Origin: Macrophomina tecta
Taxonomy: Eukaryota > Ascomycota > Dothideomycetes > Botryosphaeriales > Botryosphaeriaceae
NCBI GenBank assembly: GCA_024180945.1
Contig: JAKSGN010000002.1
Span: 3,286,001-3,350,000 of the forward strand
Length of the DNA stretch: 64,000 bases
Reading direction: 5' to 3'
The notes below the pieces were generated by a model that searched no databases, was not told the DNA's origin, and saw nothing but the letters and a program-made list of their open reading frames with translations. Both the position numbers and the translations under genes were made by a program. This document shows, piece by piece, positions 34,719-44,053 of the stretch (position 1 is its first letter; every line of letters begins with the position of its first letter).

Positions 34719-35054
34719 ATGCCACGAAATTCCCACCAGAACCCAGCTCTTCGAGCAAAACTCGAGTGCATGAGAACTCCACTCGTGCCGTTCTACCGTC
34801 TCCCATCGGGACCACCGCACCCGCGCTTTCCCAAGTCCGTCCTACACTTTTGGCTTCTCAACGAGTCCGACTTGGACAGCATCGCCCACTACTACTCGCA
34901 AGCCGAGATGGACGAATACACATCATCTTACCCGGTGTGCATGAACTGGGACAATCAGGCATTCGCCCGCATGAACAAGCCAGAGAGACTGTACACAAAA
35001 CACAGAGCTCGGGAAATTCATCGGGCTTTGGAGGGAGTAGTGAAAGGCTTGTGA
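34719..35054 (+). CDS. hypothetical small protein
   Basis: A single 111-residue frame opened by an ATG. It looks folded rather than random: a central FPKSVLHFWLLNESDLDSIA, then AHYYSQAEMDEYTSSYPVCM, a short NWDNQAFARMNKPE and the basic helix RLYTKHRAREIHRALEGVVK. I recognise no named family, though the pattern of a WLL..LD..AHYY block followed by a basic helix is reminiscent of other fungal orphans. It has its own TATA-like box and follows the 402-residue gene on the same strand by 360 bases. Confidence 0.5.
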   Translation: MPRNSHQNPALRAKLECMRTPLVPFYRLPSGPPHPRFPKSVLHFWLLNESDLDSIAHYYSQAEMDEYTSSYPVCMNWDNQAFARMNKPERLYTKHRAREIHRALEGVVKGL

Positions 35055-35111
35055 ATAGATTGAATTAATGGAATAATGCACTGTTTTCTACTATAAATCT
35101 CGTCCAAATCA

Positions 35112-35805
35112 TCACTTCAGAAGTCTATCAAGCCGAGCGCTGGCCATCAGATCCCTCCATCCGATTTGAGCTGTCATATTAGCATGAGATGAGGCGGCGC
35201 AACAGCACGAGATTAATAGACATACCTTGGCCCTTGCTGTTGATGTCGCGAATGATGCGCATGAGAAGTTGGACTGCCACACGGCTCGCGATGGATTTGA
35301 TGCAGGAAAGCTTTTGGCCGAGGAGTATTTTGTTTGCGAGCTGGTCCAGCGTCTGAACAGGTTCCGTCTGTTCTATCTGAGTGACCTGTTGGCTGTGGTG
35401 GCTTTCATCGCTCTCCTGCACGGCAATCCTCGGTCGCTTGTTTGCGATGCGGCCCTCCAGGACGTGCTCCCTGAGTAACGCCAGCTGGGTTGCCATCGCC
35501 TCGTGGCGGTTGGCCTCGGCAGTGATAAGATCATCGATTCGAGTGAGAAAGGAGTACTCGCGACGGCCGAGTGTCTCACCGCAGGATGTACTTGGTCAGT
35601 CAACATCTCCTAAATATGGGCAAAAGAACTCGACTTTAATGACCTTTAGGCATAACGCGTCCCGCATTATTATCCTGTGCAATTGCCCTAGTCTTTGAGG
35701 TGCTGTTAGCATCTCGTCCCGTGAGATTCCGCCTGCTTCTGGAAATTTCGCCCGATATGTGGCGCGCTCTTCAGGATCCCATTCAGGTCCTGACGCCACC
35801 GACAT
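35112..35805 (-). CDS. hypothetical coiled-coil protein (at least 3 exons, first intron unresolved)
   Basis: The 3' structure is clear: an exon ending at 35226, a 55-nt intron (GTATGT donor, branch-like GCTAATA, CAG), and a last exon 35170-35112 ending MASARLDRLLK. The middle exon reads ETLGRREYSFLTRIDDLITA, EANRHEAMATQLALLREHVL and ends with SCIKSIASRVAVQLLMRIIR, a helical, partly coiled-coil protein. The likely first exon starts at the ATG at 35805 (VASGPEWDPEERATYRAKFP). A TGA between it and the middle exon (near 35,600) must be removed by an intron whose ends I could not fix. No family is recognised. Confidence 0.5.
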
Positions 35806-35862
35806 CGGTGGTCAGCCAACGGAAAGGTGTTGATATCATCTACTTGTATGTTCATCTCAAGC

Positions 35863-37593
35863 TCAACGGTAATCCGCGGTCCCATCCGATTTCCAGAGGC
35901 ACCACAGTTTTTCTCCGCCGTTGGGCCAGCCCTTCTCGTTATGCACCCAAACATCGCGGGGTTCATCGCCCTGCGAGCGAACCTTCTTGCGGCCCTGGAA
36001 GCAGTGGAATTCGCCATCTGCGAATTTCCAGGATTCTGTGGTAGCGCTTCGCGAGGCGCTTGCACTAGTGCTGGCACGCTTTCGAGAGCGAGACTGACGC
36101 GGCTTGGGACGCTTGCGTGATTGATTGTAGTCGAAAGCGAGCTCGTCGAGCGAGGTATCAGTGTCATCCTGCACCATCTCGTTGGTGTCGTCCTGCGAGG
36201 TAATGGTCTCCTGGCTTTGAGACTCATAGGCTGCACCCGCCGAAGTTTCGGACGCCTCTCCGTAATCCGCATTTGCCGCCACACTGGCTTGTGCGACTGT
36301 CGTCGCATTTGCTTGCGCGATTGCTGAGTCTCTCCACTCTTTCGCTAGATCTCTTGAGTTCCTGTACCACGTGGCCCCTTGGCGGAAGGTTTCAGCGTTG
36401 CCAGTCATCTGGAATCCATTGAGCTGAGTCGTGTGATACTGGGGTTGCCCGCTCGGATCCGCTGGCTGCGTGGGGTGCATCGCGTACAGCTGCAGCGTGC
36501 CGGTGCCGCTGTGGTACGTCGACCCGAGCGTGTACGCGTTGCCGTCGTACGTGTAGCCGTCCTGCCCGTACGACTGGATTGCGAGCATGCCGCGCGCGCC
36601 GATTCCGAGATCCTGCGTGATCTGCCGCTTCATCTCGGAAGCTTTCCCGTCTGGGCCTTTCAGTTCCGTAAAGTGATTCGCGAGCAGCGGTCTTGACGTA
36701 TCAGTACACGGGATGATGTACGGCGCGAGGTTCTTCCGCACACGCGGGTCGAGTTCTGTGGGGCGGGAGCCGTAGTAGTAGTCCGGCTTTGCGTTCGAAA
36801 TACCACTAGCCAGCGGCTGGATGTGGTTGAAGACTTCGTCCTGTCCTGACGGTATAGTGGTGTTGCCTTCGATAATCGGGAAGACCTTGCTTCTCACGAC
36901 AGCTTCAGTTTTGGCCTCACGGTTCATCCGCTTGAAATCCAGAAACTTCTCACGCGAAAAGACCGAGGGTGACAAAGATGGCCGAGGTTGGCCTAATCTC
37001 TCCGTCATCGACTCTTCAATATTCCCCGGCTCAGTCTCATCATATCCTTCTGGGCAATAACTCGCATCAATGAGCGCCTGCTCAAAGGCAGGATCTCTTG
37101 ATGATAATGTTGTCTTCCGCGTACTCTGGCTCGGCGCACTGGAAGGGTCGGTTCCAGTTCCAATTCGGGAACGGCTTGAACGGGATTGGCTTGAACTCAT
37201 CGTGTGGACGGCTTCTGTTTTCGGTGCTGGGTACTGAGACGAATTAGCGTGATTCTCCATAGCATAGACACAACCCACTCCTCTGATGTCGCGAAGGTTT
37301 GGACCACCGTGGCGAGCAAAGCGCTTGAGCTGTTTGACCTGATCTTCCTTCAGGACGGACCGCGCTGGCGGCTCCGGTGCAACAGGCCGAATTGTCCTCC
37401 TGTTGAACTCTCGGAGTGCGCGACGACAGAGCGGTACTCGAGAGAGATTGTCCCAGAACTCGGGAGGTGTCCTGCTGCGTTGCGAACGTTTTTGGCGTTT
37501 GACAGGCGGTTGAAGAGTATCAGTCCACGGCGCGATCTCAAGTATCCGCCTTCGTTTTCGACTTTGAGGTTCCGATTCCTCTCCAGGAGGCAT
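35863..37593 (-). CDS. hypothetical PD-(D/E)XK nuclease-like fungal protein
   Basis: A 576-residue intron-free frame. The N-terminus is basic and disordered, with VKRQKRSQRSRTPPEFWDNL and an Arg-rich helix RRALREFNRRT, as in many fungal proteins of this type. Residues 180-420 look globular: FSREKFLDFKRMNREAKTEA, ISNAKPDYYYGSRP, LLANHFTELKGPDGKASEMK, GARGMLAIQSYGQDGYTYDG and TGTLQLYAMHP. The order D (KPDYY), then E-L-K (about residue 309), fits a PD-(D/E)XK-like core, but this is pattern reading, not proof. The C-terminus has an acidic patch, an Arg/Ser-rich basic patch (SRKRPKPRQSRSRKR) and a final Trp-rich motif CLWKSDGTADYR. It is divergent from the CK1-like gene, 446 bases apart. Confidence 0.65.
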   Translation of the reverse strand: MPPGEESEPQSRKRRRILEIAPWTDTLQPPVKRQKRSQRSRTPPEFWDNLSRVPLCRRALREFNRRTIRPVAPEPPARSVLKEDQVKQLKRFARHGGPNLRDIRGVGCVYAMENHANSSQYPAPKTEAVHTMSSSQSRSSRSRIGTGTDPSSAPSQSTRKTTLSSRDPAFEQALIDASYCPEGYDETEPGNIEESMTERLGQPRPSLSPSVFSREKFLDFKRMNREAKTEAVVRSKVFPIIEGNTTIPSGQDEVFNHIQPLASGISNAKPDYYYGSRPTELDPRVRKNLAPYIIPCTDTSRPLLANHFTELKGPDGKASEMKRQITQDLGIGARGMLAIQSYGQDGYTYDGNAYTLGSTYHSGTGTLQLYAMHPTQPADPSGQPQYHTTQLNGFQMTGNAETFRQGATWYRNSRDLAKEWRDSAIAQANATTVAQASVAANADYGEASETSAGAAYESQSQETITSQDDTNEMVQDDTDTSLDELAFDYNQSRKRPKPRQSRSRKRASTSASASRSATTESWKFADGEFHCFQGRKKVRSQGDEPRDVWVHNEKGWPNGGEKLWCLWKSDGTADYR

Positions 37594-38039
37594 AACTGTT
37601 CACGACGAACTCGAGGTAGAGGCGCATATATGTGTGCTTCGTGAGTGGTAAGCGCCCGCTCGAAAGTTGGAGGGCGGGGAATAGAAAAATCGGGACTAGG
37701 GGCGCTTGGCAGCTCTGAGTCATTAATCCCTGCACAACCATATGATGCGGTTGCCGCCCGCGCATCCTGCAACCTCCGCAGAGCCTATTCACCTTGGCCA
37801 TCTCCCTCCGCGCCGAGGCCTCTGAAGCTGTCAGATCTCGGTGCTTGGCAGCAATAAGTCATCAGTCCCTGCACCGCTGAACGATTCGCTACCCTCGCTC
37901 GCTTTGCTGCCTGACAACTTTTCCCAGCCTCAAGTGTCGCACACCCGACGTGCTAATTGCACCAAGGCGCTTCTGATCTCCTTCCCGCATACTTTCTTCG
38001 CCTCTTGTGGAAGCTCCGATAGAAATCTGGCAGGAAGCG
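37594..38039. promoter_or_regulatory. shared upstream region of the E-x-K gene and the CK1-like gene
   Basis: The two start codons face away from each other across these bases, so both promoters lie here. I see no TATA box. Confidence 0.45.
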
Positions 38040-39150
38040 ATGCAATGGGTAACTTGGTATCATCCCCGTACTCACCATAGTCCTCTTCTCTATCGCGACA
38101 CATCTAACGATACCCTATAGGTTCTTCGCATCAACGACAAGTATCAGTTAGACCGCCGGCTAGGCGGCGGATCATTCGGTGAGGTGTATCAAGGTGGGTA
38201 AAGTTCTCGAAACGTCTTGACGAGAGACTAACCGGTTCTGAGGACACGATCTCAAGACTGGACAAGAAGTCGCCCTGAAACTCGAGTATGTACAGATCGA
38301 TCCTTCCCTCCTCGAGAATGAAATCGAAATCTACGAAGAACTTTCCGGAGGGCCTGGCATCCCTCGAGTATACTGGCATGGAGAGGAATGCGAATTCAGG
38401 GTGATGGCATTCGAGCTGCTCGGCCCAAATCTGGAAAACCTGTTCAACTACTGCGGCCGGAAGTTTTCGCTCAAGACGGTGCTGTTACTCGCGGATCAGC
38501 TCATCCCCCGCTTTCAGTACATCCATTCCAAAGGATACATCCACAGAGACATCAAGCCGGACAACTTATTGATGGGCGACGGCAAACAAGGAAACAAGGT
38601 GTATATCACCGACATTGGGTTGGCTAAGGAAATTGAGGACCGGGACTGGCACAGCTATCCTGTAGTCGGCACGGTACGTTACGCCAGTATCAACGCACAC
38701 TTAGGGAAAGGTGAGTGCAGAACATCAGCAGCGGAAACGTCTCGCTGACACAGCGACTCAGAGCAGTCTCCTCGTGATGACATGGAGTCGCTCGGATACG
38801 TCCTCTTATACTTTCTTCGAGGTTCCCTACCTTGGCAGAGTCTGAAGGCTGAATCTGGGGCACAGAAGGAGAAGCTTATTTTGGAGAGGAAGCAGTCGGC
38901 AGAAGCCCACGGGCTCTTCAGAGACCTTACAGAGGAGTTCAAGAAGTATTTTGAGCACGTCCGCTCCCTTCGCTCCGACGAGAAACCCCACTACGTGTAT
39001 CTACGTCGCTTGTTCCGCAACCTATTCCGCCATAAAGGCTACCAGTACGACTATGTCTTCGACTGGACAGAGTTGAAATTCTTGGACCACTTGGAGAGAC
39101 GTAGGAAACGATCTGGGGACGGCGAATGTACGCCTTACATAAACGCTTGA
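38040..39150 (+). CDS. divergent casein kinase 1-like protein kinase (4 exons)
   Basis: Exons 38040-38048, 38121-38193, 38243-38710 and 38762-39150 give 312 residues. The kinase fold is complete: glycine loop LGGGSFGEVYQG, Lys in VALKLE, the CK1-typical LLGPNLENLFNYCGRKFSLK, catalytic loop YIHRDIKPDNLLM, then GTVRYASINAHLG and EQSPRDDMESLGYVLLYFLR. Unlike true CK1, the DFG motif reads DIG (VYITDIGLAKE) and the segment after it is shortened, so substrate choice or activity may differ. The C-terminal tail is short and basic, with no palmitoylation or clathrin-binding region. All introns are 49-72 nt and in frame. It is probably an accessory paralogue rather than the housekeeping Hrr25/Yck kinase. 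Confidence 0.88.
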
Positions 39151-39710
39151 CAATCCTCAGCAACGCCTTTTGCAATTCAAACGTCGTTCCAGCACATGCG
39201 GACGATACCTGCTTCAATGGTTCCAGGGACGGCTGGAGGCGGGTTGGTGGCATATAGTTGAAACATGACGGAAACATTCCGTTCGTCTGGTGCATCGTTC
39301 CCTACGTGTACTTAAGCTATTCTGCTCGGTTTGTTACTCGGATCCGTTTAAATATCTAGGCGACACTTAGATTTGTACTCCTAGGGCCAGCGCAGCCCCA
39401 CAGTCCCCGAAGATCTTTTAGGAAATTGGCCACACATCCAATCCCATCGCTTACGATCTCTCATCCCCATAGCTTATCATCTTCTGCCTGCAACCAACAA
39501 CTATATCTGTGGAAACCGTACACTCGCCGTTATCATCAATCGTGTTTTCATTTTTGCCAGTCGAACGGTCATTATCGCGGCTGAAATTATCATTACCAAT
39601 ATCACCGTTGCTTGAAAGGTCATCATTCTGTACCATGTCGGCCCTCGTTGCTGGCAGTCTAGGCAGGGGCAGTTTCCTTTTTTTCACATTCTCCAAACGT
39701 GTGATGTCGT
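39151..39710. other. 3' intergenic stretch
   Basis: The ends of the kinase gene (plus) and the zinc-finger gene (minus) converge here. A plus-strand frame at 39,509 is the shadow of the zinc-finger gene. Nothing else is seen. Confidence 0.4.
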
Positions 39711-40028
39711 TCAAAAAGGCCCATACGAGTGGATGGAGGACTTGCGGTGCTGGCGCAGTGCATAGCTGTCGACGAAGAAGCGATCGCAGTCGCGGCAGAA
39801 GCAGTGGCCCTTGGATTTCTGGTGCTGCTCAAGATGTTCCTGCGCGCTGAACTTCCTGTCACAGTGGCCGCAAAGCCAGCTGTGGAGAGCTAGGTTGTGT
39901 TGCTTGAGGCCGTTCTCAGTGGCGAAGGAGCGATCGCAGGAATGGCAGAAGCAGTGATCTGTGGCCCTTTGGTGCTGGCGAAGCGCGTAAACATCGTGGA
40001 AGTTACGACCACAGCTACAATCTGGCAT
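39711..40028 (-). CDS. small C2H2-type zinc-finger protein
   Basis: A 105-residue protein made almost wholly of zinc fingers. Finger 1 is atypical (CSCGRNFHDVYALRQHQRAT, with a C-x-C pair). Finger 2 is CHSCDRSFATENGLKQH, finger 3 CGHCDRKFSAQEHLEQH and finger 4 CRDCDRFFVDSYALRQH, each followed by a second His. I start at the ATG at 40028; the frame is open upstream without an ATG. The fingers resemble each other strongly (C..CDR.F...Y.LRQH), so they arose by internal duplication. It is likely to bind nucleic acid, but no linker typical of DNA-binding arrays is seen, so an RNA or protein role is possible. Confidence 0.75.
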   Translation of the reverse strand: MPDCSCGRNFHDVYALRQHQRATDHCFCHSCDRSFATENGLKQHNLALHSWLCGHCDRKFSAQEHLEQHQKSKGHCFCRDCDRFFVDSYALRQHRKSSIHSYGPF

Positions 40029-40865
40029 GTCTGTAAATTTTCGTGGTGACTGGAGAGGCGCAAAAGGCAAGACGCATAAGACTGGCGCTTTTTATTCGGA
40101 TTGTATTGATGAACGCTCGTTTTGCGATGATCAAATGTGAGGAGAGGTGGGGAAGACTCAGCTCGGACAGTTGTGTTCCGCCAAGTTCTTTTAGCGGGGT
40201 GGGAAAGCCAATAACAAAACTAGCGAAATCGGCTTCCGCCCAGCGTGGGCCCAAAGCTTTTTCCGCCTTATACGGCCATGACTACAAGCCGTCTTCCGCT
40301 GGAGGCATTCACCATATCTTTTGGCTTTAACCGATGGGCAGCCAGTCCAGCCATGTTGGTTCTCCCAGAACTCTGCTCGAATCAATTTCAGTTCCGTTTC
40401 ACCAATCTTAGCACCCTGCCTCTCACACTCAATCCTGGAGGTGGAGAAACTGACAGCTTTGCTCTTTTAGGTCAATGGCCGAGCTCTAATCATCTGCTGC
40501 TCTTTCCCCGGTCGCGGAGGTCGACGACACACGGTGACGCCCTATTGCGACACAACGAGAGAAAGAGAAAATACGGAAAAGGAATAATTTAGGCGAATTA
40601 TGTGCTCGTCTGGCCGATAGGTGCTTGCTTGGTAGAGAGCCACTAGCGCCAAATAGGCTTGCAGGGGTCAGAACACCAAACACAACTAAGGCTATTCGCA
40701 GCTATACAACAATGATTATTTAGCCAATTCTTGGTGTTTCGAAGCCGTTTAAGTTGTCAAATTCGAATAAGGCTATTCATATATATATATATATCCAATA
40801 TCCCACCCAAATCTTAGTGTTTCAGGCCCAAATTGCGACCGAATTAAACTCATCTCACCCTAAAA
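40029..40865. other. intergenic stretch
   Basis: No gene is supported. An (AT)n microsatellite of about 15 bases lies near 40,779-40,793. The region leads into the LTR-like block at 40,866. Confidence 0.4.
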
Positions 40866-41091
40866 TGTTACGACCCAGGAAAGAGGAACACGGTGGGGGC
40901 GCTGAGGGCAATGCAGGATGGGCACCGCCGGATTATCTGGCGCCGTCCCGAGCCCCGTTGGCCAGGCCACGTGACCTTCAGTGCACGTCCCCGGCCAATG
41001 GCCAACCCACTGGCCAAACAACACCACGCCTCTGGCCAGCAGAAATAGCGCTCCTTGTCCCTATGGTCTGCTGAGGCCGACGGGGTGTATG

Positions 41092-41122
<31 letters not shown>

Positions 41123-41320
41123 TGGCCAGCAGATGGCCAACCAGACTGATGTATATAATCACACTCGCTACAATAGATAGGACCCCTGTGGTCAACTTGT
41201 CAATTGATTCCTACCCTAACCTTGTGCACGAACCTCCCCTGCCTACTGCAACGGCCCCCAGAAAGCCTGAGCCACCCGACGATACGCCCAACCTCCCCCA
41301 GAAAGAGTAACGGCGTAACA
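40866..41320 (+). mobile_element. solo-LTR-like block carrying the mini-element
   Basis: It begins TGTTACGACCC and ends GGCGTAACA, the TG...CA ends with 7-bp inverted repeats (TGTTACG/CGTAACA) expected of a fungal LTR. These ends match the LTRs at 47,178-47,502. A TATATAA at 41,151 could be its promoter box. No target duplication is visible at the flanks, so it may be old or a recombinant. Without the mini-element and its duplication it would be about 365 bp. Confidence 0.5.
41044..41120 (+). mobile_element. TCA-tailed mini-retroposon, copy 1
   Basis: The insert is about 77 bp and is flanked by a perfect 13-bp direct repeat, tctggccagcaga, at 41031-41043 and 41121-41133. Its body (41,046-41,092) contains ttgtccctatggtctgctga and ccgacggggtgtatga, and it ends in about nine ATC/TCA units that abut the second repeat. 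A second copy with a different duplication lies at 61,413. Confidence 0.85.
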
Positions 41321-41956
41321 AGAATCAAGACAATCAAGTCACTCATTCATCGATTCCGACCGATCAAGCGCAGATTCCATCATGTTGGTTTGCAGCTTGC
41401 TAATAGAGTAAGAATTTTCTTTTTTTTTTTTGTTCACTCGGCCACATGGCTTCGATCGCTGCCGTATGCGGGCAATCCGGTATCGTACGATAGCGGATTA
41501 CCGGTCGTAGCATCTATGGTTCACACCTTTTAGGAACAACTTCCAAGCCCTAGAGCGCACCTTGATAAATTACTTTTTCTTTCTTCTTAGATAGCCGCCC
41601 GTTATGCTACATCTGGACTGATGAGAAGCAATTATAAGTGAACCACACTCAGAGCGGCTACGTGCTCGAATTTATCTAAATGTTCAACCCAACATTCTCC
41701 ATTGAGCGCCACCCACAGCAGCTCACAGATCCAGAAGTAGGACATACGATCATCAGATGCCCGCGAAAGCCAGTCTCATTTGAAGCGGCCCTCACTACAA
41801 CGCGGGACCTTCGCCTGCAAACGCCCAAGGCCCCACGGTACCGGCAATACAATACTCCGACGAAGTTTCTTACCCCGCCATCTGCAACCCTGCGGACTTG
41901 ACAGATTGACGCCCCTCAACACACACAGCCTTTAAGATGATGCACTGCCCCGAGCT
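41321..41956. other. intergenic stretch with a small open frame
   Basis: A 73-codon ATG-started frame at 41680-41901 on the plus strand (MFNPTFSIERHPQQLTDPEV...) ends 55 bases before the next ATG. It could be a small gene or a 5' exon or upstream frame of that gene. No family is recognised. Confidence 0.35.
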
Positions 41957-42437
41957 ATGACTGAGCCGTTCCTGCAAGAGCCGCACCACTACCAAGCTAC
42001 AGTCTCGCCTGAGGCATGCGCAGTCTTAACACGAATCGCAGACGCGCTGAAGTCTAGATGGGTTTCCATCAGCTCGGAATTAGACTCGATTCTCGAGCAA
42101 GATATACCTACGTTTCGAGCGCTGATTTTCGAGTTAAGCAAATTTGTCCAGGTAATATACTTTTTTTTTTTTTTTTTTGAATATAACCTACAAATGCTAA
42201 TCATCACGACAGGTTCCCGAGCAAAGACGATGGACCTTCATCCGTTTCAAAACCAGCCAGAGATATCGTTCTCCCGCGCCTATACTCTTCTTTCCGCTTA
42301 AGATTCGGGAAGAGACCGCTCCGACTATCTCGAACAAACCTCTCACTTTTGGAGAAGTGATCTACATATCTGATGGCGTTGTAGACATCACTCCGGAGGT
42401 AGAGGCTTTAATAGTGATCAATAAAGAAGGCGCGTAG
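41957..42437 (+). CDS. hypothetical small protein (2 exons)
   Basis: Exons 41957-42151 and 42213-42437 give 139 residues. The 61-nt intron carries a run of about 18 T just after the donor and a branch-like GCTAATC. Splicing turns a dead frame into VPEQRRWTFIRFKTSQRYRS, then LFFPLKIREETAPTISNKPL and GEVIYISDGVVDITPEVEAL, a folded-looking C-terminal half rich in Ile/Val. The first exon is helical (ALKSRWVSISSELDSILEQD). I recognise no family. Confidence 0.6.
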
Positions 42438-42640
42438 AGGAGGCAGATCAATAAGGTACTTTCGGTAATTAGTCTATGAATGTGTGCGCACACTTGAATT
42501 TCCGGAATATGGCTGGTCCTAAGCTCAAATGTTCGTATCATCGTTGTCTTCGTGGACTCTCTTTTGGCTAAGCATGGGTTGGTGCCACGGTACTCTTGCC
42601 AAAATACTCAATTTTCCCTGTCGCCTTGAAGTACAGGTTT

Positions 42641-44053
42641 CTATAAACCTTTAGCTCGGGTATTTGAAGGAAAATGTATCCTGTGCTTACCTGAGTAATA
42701 TGTTTGGCAATCTGTAAACCACTGGTACCTCATCATCAATAACTCCCAAAGCTCCTTGTCATCTGCTTTTATCTCCTGAATTATATTGAAGATGGAAGTC
42801 GGCGTCATTTGTTTGAACGACCAGAATGCGATGCTGTAGAGGACCCATACGGTAGGAGATTCCATCTCTTTCTCAACCGCTCGCATCTTCAGGCCGTATC
42901 TGATGGCTTTACTGACGACATTCGGATTCGTGAACGATCTGCTTCTGCAAAAAGCTCTCGCACTCAAATGTTGTGGCGTGCGCGATTTCTGCTCGGTAAG
43001 CGCCTGCCAAGTGACATATTTCTCCAAAGCTCCTCCACCCCATAGAACGTACTCGTCGGTTATACTGCGGTAAGCTAGGACTCTTCGGAAGTTGGCCAGA
43101 AATGTGGGATTGCTGTCACCTTCAACCGAAATGATATCGATGATCCGGATGTCTTGATCTCCCCAAACAGGTGTACCAACCGCCTCAGCGATTCGCTTGC
43201 TAAGATATTGAATAATTGAGTCCTTGTTTCGCCTTATTGTGGGTACTATCGAGGATTGCTTCCGTGGGGAGTCATCTTGACAATGCTGATTAGCACCAGT
43301 CATACCCGGATTCCGTTCAGATCCAGACGCAAGACTTAATGTCGGGCTGACATCGTTCGAATCAGATGCTGAGCTGCCGTTGTGCACAGCTGTTGTATCA
43401 TCGCTTGGTAGTGACGACGTTTGGGGGCTTGGACGTGCCTCATGATTGTTGACCATACAATCGATATTGAGGCGGGAGACAGAGCGTTCATGGCTGCTGG
43501 CAGGAAGAAAACCTGAGAGTGAGGGATCATCGCCCCATGGAACCCGATCAAGCTCAGTGAGGCAAGGAGTATTGTTCGAGAATAAAGGGCTCGATAAGAC
43601 TGGATCGTCGCCCCAAGGAATTCTACTGAGCTGCGTGAGGTAATTGTTGTTTTCGTCGATGAACAGAGAATTTGAAAGTACTGGATCGTCACCCCAAGGG
43701 ATTTGGCGGAGCTCAGTGAAATCAGTCTCATTGCTGTCGGTGGGGTGCAGTACTGGAAGAGTCTCAACCAGATCCTTTGGATGACCGATGTTGGAAGTAT
43801 GATCGTGATGTTCAGCCGCCCTGAGCCCTTCGCTCGCAAGCGTAATATTACCGTCTGATTGTTGATAGGATATAGGAGCCGGAACTGCAGGTGGCTCGAG
43901 AGAAAGAATGGCTGGTAGCGAGCTGTTATCGAAAAGTTTTTGCCAGAGACTGCGAAGAAGTTTCAGGATTTCTTGATGATGAGGCCCAAGCTCCTCCCTT
44001 CGAGCTGATGAGAGAGTGCGTAATGCCTGTTCGACCGTCGTGGGTCCGGCCAT
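42641..44053 (-). CDS. hypothetical protein with three PWGDDP repeats
   Basis: A 470-residue frame from the ATG at 44053. Residues 1-45 form a helix-rich head (VEQALRTLSSARREELGPHH). Residues about 115-185 contain three 30-34 residue repeats, each with the core R(I/V)PWGDDP(V/S)LS preceded by (T/L)(E/Q)L. A Ser/Asn-rich linker follows. The C-terminal 190 residues look globular: SIIQYLSKRIAEAVGTPVWG, IIDIISVEGDSNPTFLANFR and KADDKELWELLMMRYQWFTD. A GTAAGC donor near the end (42,690) could mean a further 3' exon, so the last residues are uncertain. I recognise no family. The repeats may be short linear binding motifs. Confidence 0.6.
   Translation of the reverse strand: MAGPTTVEQALRTLSSARREELGPHHQEILKLLRSLWQKLFDNSSLPAILSLEPPAVPAPISYQQSDGNITLASEGLRAAEHHDHTSNIGHPKDLVETLPVLHPTDSNETDFTELRQIPWGDDPVLSNSLFIDENNNYLTQLSRIPWGDDPVLSSPLFSNNTPCLTELDRVPWGDDPSLSGFLPASSHERSVSRLNIDCMVNNHEARPSPQTSSLPSDDTTAVHNGSSASDSNDVSPTLSLASGSERNPGMTGANQHCQDDSPRKQSSIVPTIRRNKDSIIQYLSKRIAEAVGTPVWGDQDIRIIDIISVEGDSNPTFLANFRRVLAYRSITDEYVLWGGGALEKYVTWQALTEQKSRTPQHLSARAFCRSRSFTNPNVVSKAIRYGLKMRAVEKEMESPTVWVLYSIAFWSFKQMTPTSIFNIIQEIKADDKELWELLMMRYQWFTDCQTYYSGKHRIHFPSNTRAKGL

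Noticed and set aside
41098..41120. CRISPR-like or simple-repeat array
   Set aside because: A trinucleotide tail with no spacers, in a eukaryotic genome.
40754..41533. Plus-strand frames with a poly-His stretch (HHHHHHHHH)
   Set aside because: The His run is just the (CAT)n tail of the mini-element read in frame; the same peptide appears at 61.4 kb for the same reason.
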